Assembly: GCA_014650475.1 (NCBI GenBank)
Contig: BMVA01000003.1
Coordinates: 62,001 to 126,000, forward strand
Direction of reading: 5' to 3'
Length of the DNA stretch: 64,000 nt
Origin: Streptomyces albogriseolus
GTDB taxonomy: Bacteria; Actinomycetota; Actinomycetes; Streptomycetales; Streptomycetaceae
This document shows positions 60,508-64,000 of the stretch, in pieces (within the stretch, counting starts at the first letter, position 1; every line of letters begins with the position of its first letter). The notes beneath the pieces are model-generated. The model did no database searches. It was not told the origin of the DNA and saw nothing but the letters and a program-made list of their open reading frames with translations. Made by a program: the position numbers and the translations under genes.

Positions 60508-60734
60508 GACGGCCCGCGAGACCAAGGACGTCCGAGAGGACGACCTCCAGAACGCTTTAGGCCCCACGGACCGCGCATGGAAACCGCGCACCCACGCGAC
60601 GTCGACCCGTCGATTACGGGCCAGCCGCACCAGGCCGGGCAAAGTCCCCGGCCTGATGGGCACATATCGAGGACGCTTGGTAACGCGGTGGACGTGCCAG
60701 CGGCGGTACGAGTATTCGTACCGCCGCATTTTTG
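60508..60734 (+). ncRNA. 6S-like / Ms1-type small RNA (scr3559 equivalent)
   Basis: A non-coding stretch with a long broken closing helix: CCGCG (60514-60518) pairs with CGCGG (60684-60688), ACCAAG (60521-60526) with CTTGGT (60676-60681), and CGTCC (60529-60533) with GGACG (60671-60675). An inner 7-bp hairpin is at 60633-60653. It ends in an intrinsic terminator with ATTTTT. The position between the HAD gene and the Fic-like gene is that of S. coelicolor scr3559, reported as a 6S-like RNA that binds RNA polymerase. The 5' end is estimated from TACAAA (60496-60501) as -10 and is uncertain. Confidence 0.7.
60700..60734 (+). terminator. intrinsic terminator of the 6S-like RNA
   Basis: GCGGCGGTACGA (60700-60711) pairs with TCGTACCGCCGC (60716-60727) across the loop GTAT and is followed by ATTTTTG. 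It is a textbook rho-independent terminator, rare in this GC-rich genus. Confidence 0.92.
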
Positions 60735-60775
60735 CGCGGGCCCCTCCACCCCGGCCCGCGTGACCTTCCGGCCGG

Positions 60776-61600
60776 TCAGGCGGCTCCGCGCTGCAGCGCC
60801 TCGCACACCGCCGTGGACTCGCGCGCGCCCAGCTCGACCGCGCGCCCGCAGTGGGCGATCCAGGCCGCCATGCCCTCCGGCGTGCCGGACAGGTACCCCT
60901 TCAGCGCCTCCCGGTAGGCGTCCTGGCCCAGCTCGGCGTGGCCGACCTCGGCGGGGCACACCGACTTGGGGTCGAGTCCGCTGCCGACCAGGACGATCCG
61001 CTCGGCCGTGCGCGCGACCAGACCGTTGTGGGACGTGAAGGGACGCAGCGCGAGCAGCTCGCCGTGCACCACGGCGGCGGTCACCAGCGCCGGCGCGGAA
61101 CTTCCCGCGATGACGATCTCGGCCAGGCCCTCCAGGCGGCCGTGCATCTCCTCGGCGCCCGGCAGAGGGAGGTCGATCAAGGGCTCGTCGACCGGCTCGC
61201 CCGCCCGGCGGGGCCGGCCCACGTGCTCGGCCTTGTCGGCCGCGGCGACCAGATGCAGCCGCGCCAGCACCCGCAGCGGCGACTGCCGCCAGATCGACAG
61301 CAGCTGGCCCGCCTCGGCCGTCAGCCGCAGCGCCGCGCCGACGGTGCGCGCCTCGTCGTCGCCGCTGAAGTCGCTGCGCCGCCGCACCTCCTCCAGGGCC
61401 CAGTCCGCGCCGGACAGCGCCGCCGAACCCCGGGCGCCGCGCAGCGCCGCCTCGGAGGTGATCTCGTTGCTGCGCCGCCGCATGACCCGGTGCCCGTAGA
61501 CCCGGTCCACGGCCTTGCGTACGGACTCCACGGAGTCGGCCACACCGGGCAGGTCGCCCAGGGCCGCGAGGGGATCGGCGGTCGCGCCCGTCGTACTCAT
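60776..61600 (-). CDS. Fic-domain-like protein with degenerate active site
   Basis: A 274-residue helical protein. The region HGELLALRPFTSHNGLVARTAERIVL occupies the place of the Fic motif HPFxDGNGRxxR, but the catalytic His is Arg, the acidic residue is Ser, the first Gly is His and the phosphate-binding Arg is Leu. AMP transfer is therefore unlikely. Database entries call such proteins oxidoreductases without evidence. ATG 61600 (MSTTGATADPLAALGDLPG) is the first sensible start. It is convergent with the 6S-like RNA and divergent from the ParA-like gene. Confidence 0.7.
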   Translation of the reverse strand: MSTTGATADPLAALGDLPGVADSVESVRKAVDRVYGHRVMRRRSNEITSEAALRGARGSAALSGADWALEEVRRRSDFSGDDEARTVGAALRLTAEAGQLLSIWRQSPLRVLARLHLVAAADKAEHVGRPRRAGEPVDEPLIDLPLPGAEEMHGRLEGLAEIVIAGSSAPALVTAAVVHGELLALRPFTSHNGLVARTAERIVLVGSGLDPKSVCPAEVGHAELGQDAYREALKGYLSGTPEGMAAWIAHCGRAVELGARESTAVCEALQRGAA

Positions 61601-61664
61601 GGGTACGACCCTACGCACCCCGGACGCCCGCCCCACGATGGAGTGGTCTTCTTCACGCCCTGCC

Positions 61665-61693
61665 GTGACGTAAAGCTACTTACCCACTACGCT
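61665..61693 (+). promoter_or_regulatory. leaderless promoter of the CooC/MinD-like gene
   Basis: GTGACG (61665-61670), a 17-bp spacer and TACGCT (61688-61693) predict initiation at about 61700-61702, on or next to the ATG. Confidence 0.55.
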
Positions 61694-61701
61694 TCGTGAA
61701 C

Positions 61702-62682
61702 ATGAAAATTGCTTTCGTTGGGAAGGGCGGGAGCGGAAAGACGACCCTGTCCTCCCTGTTCATCCGTCATCTCGCGGCCGAGGGCGCACCGGTCGTCGCC
61801 GTGGACGCCGACATCAACCAGCACCTCGGGGCCGCGCTGGGCCTCGACGAGTCCGAGGCAGCCGCCCTCCCCGCGATGGGCGAGCACCTCCGGCTGATCA
61901 AGGACTACCTGCGCGGCGGCAACCCGCGCATCGCGTCCGCCGACACGATGATCAAGACGACACCGCCCGGCGAGGGCTCCCGGCTGCTGCGGGTCCAGGA
62001 GGACAACCCGGTCTACGACGCCTGCGCGCGCCCGGTGCGGCTGGACGGCGGCACGGTCCGGCTGATGGTCACCGGCCCCTTCACCGACGCCGACCTGGGG
62101 GTCGCCTGCTACCACTCCAAGACCGGGGCCGTGGAGCTCTGCCTGAACCACCTGGTGGACGGCCCCGGCGAGTACGTCGTGGTCGACATGACGGCCGGCT
62201 CGGACTCGTTCGCCTCCGGCATGTTCACCCGCTTCGACATGACGTTCCTCGTCGCCGAGCCGACCCGGAAGGGCGTCTCCGTCTACCGCCAGTACAAGGA
62301 GTACGCACGCGACTTCGGCGTGGCGCTGAAGGTCGTCGGCAACAAGGTGCAGGGCCCGGACGACCTCGACTTCCTCCGCGCGGAGGCGGGGGACGACCTG
62401 TTGGTGACCGTGGGCCACTCGGACTGGGTGCGGGCGATGGAGAAGGGCCGCCCGCCGCGGTTCGCCGCCCTGGAGGAGTCGAACCGGCTCGCCCTGCGCA
62501 CGCTGCGCGAGGCCGCCGACGCGTCGTACGGTCGCCGGGACTGGGAGCGGTACACGCGCCAGATGGTGCACTTCCACCTCAAGAACGCCCAGTCGTGGGG
62601 GAACGAGCGCACCGGGGCCGACCTGGCGGCGCAGGTCGACCCCGGTTTCGTGCTCGGCGAGAGCGTCACCGCCGGGGCCTGA
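61702..62682 (+). CDS. CooC/MinD-family P-loop ATPase
   Basis: A 326-residue SIMIBI ATPase. The deviant Walker A is GKGGSGKTT (from residue 7), with VVAVDADINQHLG and VVVDMTAGSDSF as the switch and Walker B regions. It resembles CooC, which inserts nickel into CO dehydrogenase, and the general Mrp/MinD group; no CODH gene is nearby, so the client is unknown. The C-terminal 60 residues are specific to the group. ATG 61702 is chosen over GTG 61696 because the promoter predicts a leaderless message. Confidence 0.85.
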   Translation: MKIAFVGKGGSGKTTLSSLFIRHLAAEGAPVVAVDADINQHLGAALGLDESEAAALPAMGEHLRLIKDYLRGGNPRIASADTMIKTTPPGEGSRLLRVQEDNPVYDACARPVRLDGGTVRLMVTGPFTDADLGVACYHSKTGAVELCLNHLVDGPGEYVVVDMTAGSDSFASGMFTRFDMTFLVAEPTRKGVSVYRQYKEYARDFGVALKVVGNKVQGPDDLDFLRAEAGDDLLVTVGHSDWVRAMEKGRPPRFAALEESNRLALRTLREAADASYGRRDWERYTRQMVHFHLKNAQSWGNERTGADLAAQVDPGFVLGESVTAGA

Positions 62683-62685
62683 GCC

Positions 62686-63960
62686 TCACTCCTTCGGCGC
62701 GGGGGAACCCGGCGCGCCCTTGGGGGCCGGGGCGGGGCCGGAGGCCAGGAAGGCCTTCCAGCCCTTCTTCGGGGCCTCGCCGACATTCAGCGAGCGCAGC
62801 TTCTCCAGGGTCGCCGGGTCCTGCGCGTCCAGCCAGTCCGCCAGTTGCCGGAAGGAGACACAGCGCACGTCGGACTTGGTGCACACCGCCTCGATGACCT
62901 CCTCGACGGCCCGCATGTAGGTGCCGCCGTTCCAGGACTCGAAGTGGTTGCCGATGATCAGGGGCGCCCTGTTGCCGTTGTAGGCGCGCTCGAAGCCCTG
63001 GAGCAGGCCGTCCCGCATCTGGTCGCCCCACATCTCGTGCTTGTCCGGGTCGCCCTGGGTGGTGGTGCCGGACTGGTTGACCATGAAGTTGTAGTCCATG
63101 GTGAGCTGCTCGAAGGAGTGCCCGGGGAAGGGCACGAGCTGCATCGACAGATCCCACAGCCCTGACTTCTTCTTGGGCCAGACCTGGTTGTTGACGCCGC
63201 TGGTGTCGTAGCGGAAGCCCAGCTCCCGGGCGGCCTTCATGAAGTTCTTCTGCCCTTCCAGGCAGGGCGTGCGGGCCCCGACGAGCTCCTTGTCGTAGTC
63301 GAAGGGCAGCGGCGCCTCGTTCTTCATGCCGGCGTTGGTCTTCCAGGTCTTCACGAATCGCTTGGCCTGGGCGATCTCCTCCTTCCACTCCTCCACCGAC
63401 CACTCGCCGACCCCGCCGCCGCTGCCGCAGAAGTGGCCGTTGAAGTGGGTCCCGATCTCGTTGCCTTCGAGCCAGGCCAGCCGCAGCTGCTTCACGGTGT
63501 CGGCGATGCCCTGCCGGTCGTTGAAGCCGATGTCGGAGCGGCCCGGCGAGTGCTGCGGCGGGTGGTACAGGTCGCGCTTCTCTTCCGGCAGGAGGTACAC
63601 GCCGCTCAGGAAGTACGTCATGGTCGCGTCGTTCTCCTTGGCGACCTTGCGGAAGTGGGAGAACAGCTTCTGGCTGTCCTCGCCCGCGCCGTCCCAGGAG
63701 AACACCACGAACTGCGGCGGCTTCTCGCCGGGCTTCAGCCGCTCCGGCTTCGGCAGGTGCGGCTGGGCGCCGGTGTAGGCGGTGGAGCCGTCGCCGATCA
63801 GCCGGACGACGTTCTTGGGCGCGGGGGCCGGCTGTGCCTTCTCCTGTTCCGGCCCGCCCCGCCCGCCTCCGCCGTCGGCGCCGGTTCCGCAGCCGGCGAG
63901 CGCGGCGAGGCAGACCGCGGTGATCACGGTGCCCGTGACGATCCTGTGGGTGGCGGCCAT
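62686..63960 (-). CDS. secreted lipoprotein, polysaccharide-deacetylase-like
   Basis: A 424-residue protein with a lipoprotein signal (ITAVCLAALAGC) and a Gly/Pro-rich linker. The NodB-like fold is suggested by FVVFSWDGAGED, GNEIGTHFNGHFCG and GARTPCLEG, which match the DD, HxxxH and R motifs of carbohydrate esterase family 4 in reduced form. It probably acts on a cell-wall or capsular polysaccharide, but the metal site is not canonical. The C-terminus is Pro/Ala-rich. ATG 63960 follows AGAAGG. It is convergent with the ATPase gene. Confidence 0.8.
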   Translation of the reverse strand: MAATHRIVTGTVITAVCLAALAGCGTGADGGGGRGGPEQEKAQPAPAPKNVVRLIGDGSTAYTGAQPHLPKPERLKPGEKPPQFVVFSWDGAGEDSQKLFSHFRKVAKENDATMTYFLSGVYLLPEEKRDLYHPPQHSPGRSDIGFNDRQGIADTVKQLRLAWLEGNEIGTHFNGHFCGSGGGVGEWSVEEWKEEIAQAKRFVKTWKTNAGMKNEAPLPFDYDKELVGARTPCLEGQKNFMKAARELGFRYDTSGVNNQVWPKKKSGLWDLSMQLVPFPGHSFEQLTMDYNFMVNQSGTTTQGDPDKHEMWGDQMRDGLLQGFERAYNGNRAPLIIGNHFESWNGGTYMRAVEEVIEAVCTKSDVRCVSFRQLADWLDAQDPATLEKLRSLNVGEAPKKGWKAFLASGPAPAPKGAPGSPAPKE

Positions 63961-64000
63961 TCGCCCACCTTCTTCCTTCTCTCGGGCCGAGCTCGATGAG

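Noticed and set aside
1-64000. CRISPR array, insertion sequence or prophage genes
   Set aside because: No regularly spaced repeats, transposase or phage structural genes were seen anywhere in the window.

Overview
The window is a piece of a Streptomyces chromosome. It is very GC-rich with strong third-position GC bias, uses GTG and even TTG starts, has many leaderless or GGAGG-type starts, and carries lineage markers such as tipA, bldG, a WhiJ/DUF397 module and a tad operon with an Ssd-type ATPase. Gene order at both ends matches, from memory, the S. coelicolor segments around hpt-tilS-ppa-tipA and around topA-bldG.

Region 1 (1-22.8 kb) is conserved core. It holds hpt (cut by the window edge), tilS, a zincin, a PBP4-type carboxypeptidase, inorganic pyrophosphatase, a ThrE-type exporter, DedA, and tipA with its classic promoter. 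These are followed by a ClC channel beside glutamate decarboxylase, a PadR-controlled drug-efflux type ABC operon, an aldehyde dehydrogenase, a WhiJ-like HTH / RsbW-like / DUF397 group, a lipoprotein, DUF2786 and Clp_N-HTH genes sharing a palindromic bidirectional promoter, and a second family A DNA polymerase.

Region 2 (22.8-34.9 kb) is the accessory part. It is a complete lasso-peptide cluster whose 42-codon precursor gene (30508-30636, minus strand) encodes a core with the siamycin II sequence as I recall it. The predicted operon reads precursor, a 14-bp hairpin, cyclase, PqqD-like recognition protein, leader protease, ABC ATPase, ABC permease, MauE-like membrane protein, DsbA-like oxidoreductase and CapA-family protein. 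The MauE and DsbA proteins would form the two disulfides. The CapA protein is the probable C-terminal Trp epimerase, as for MslH of the MS-271 cluster. A response regulator sits at the downstream end. A second ABC transporter plus a histidine kinase, and a divergent response regulator without a phospho-acceptor Asp, lie at the upstream end. The cluster lies between the polymerase paralogue and a tRNA-Thr.

Region 3 (34.9-64 kb) is core again. It contains tRNA-Thr(CGU), a secreted tripeptidyl-peptidase-like lipoprotein, holB, an unusual MFS-thymidylate kinase-coiled-coil fusion, topA, a methyltransferase, a lipoprotein, and the H+-pyrophosphatase. Next come bldG with its anti-sigma partner gene, an MrfA/YprA-like helicase, a seven-gene tad/flp operon, and an HAD hydrolase. 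A 6S-like/Ms1-type small RNA (scr3559 equivalent) follows, then a Fic-like protein with a ruined active site, a CooC/MinD-like ATPase and a polysaccharide-deacetylase-like lipoprotein. Coordinates were read by hand; family names come from motif recognition and memory, not from searches.
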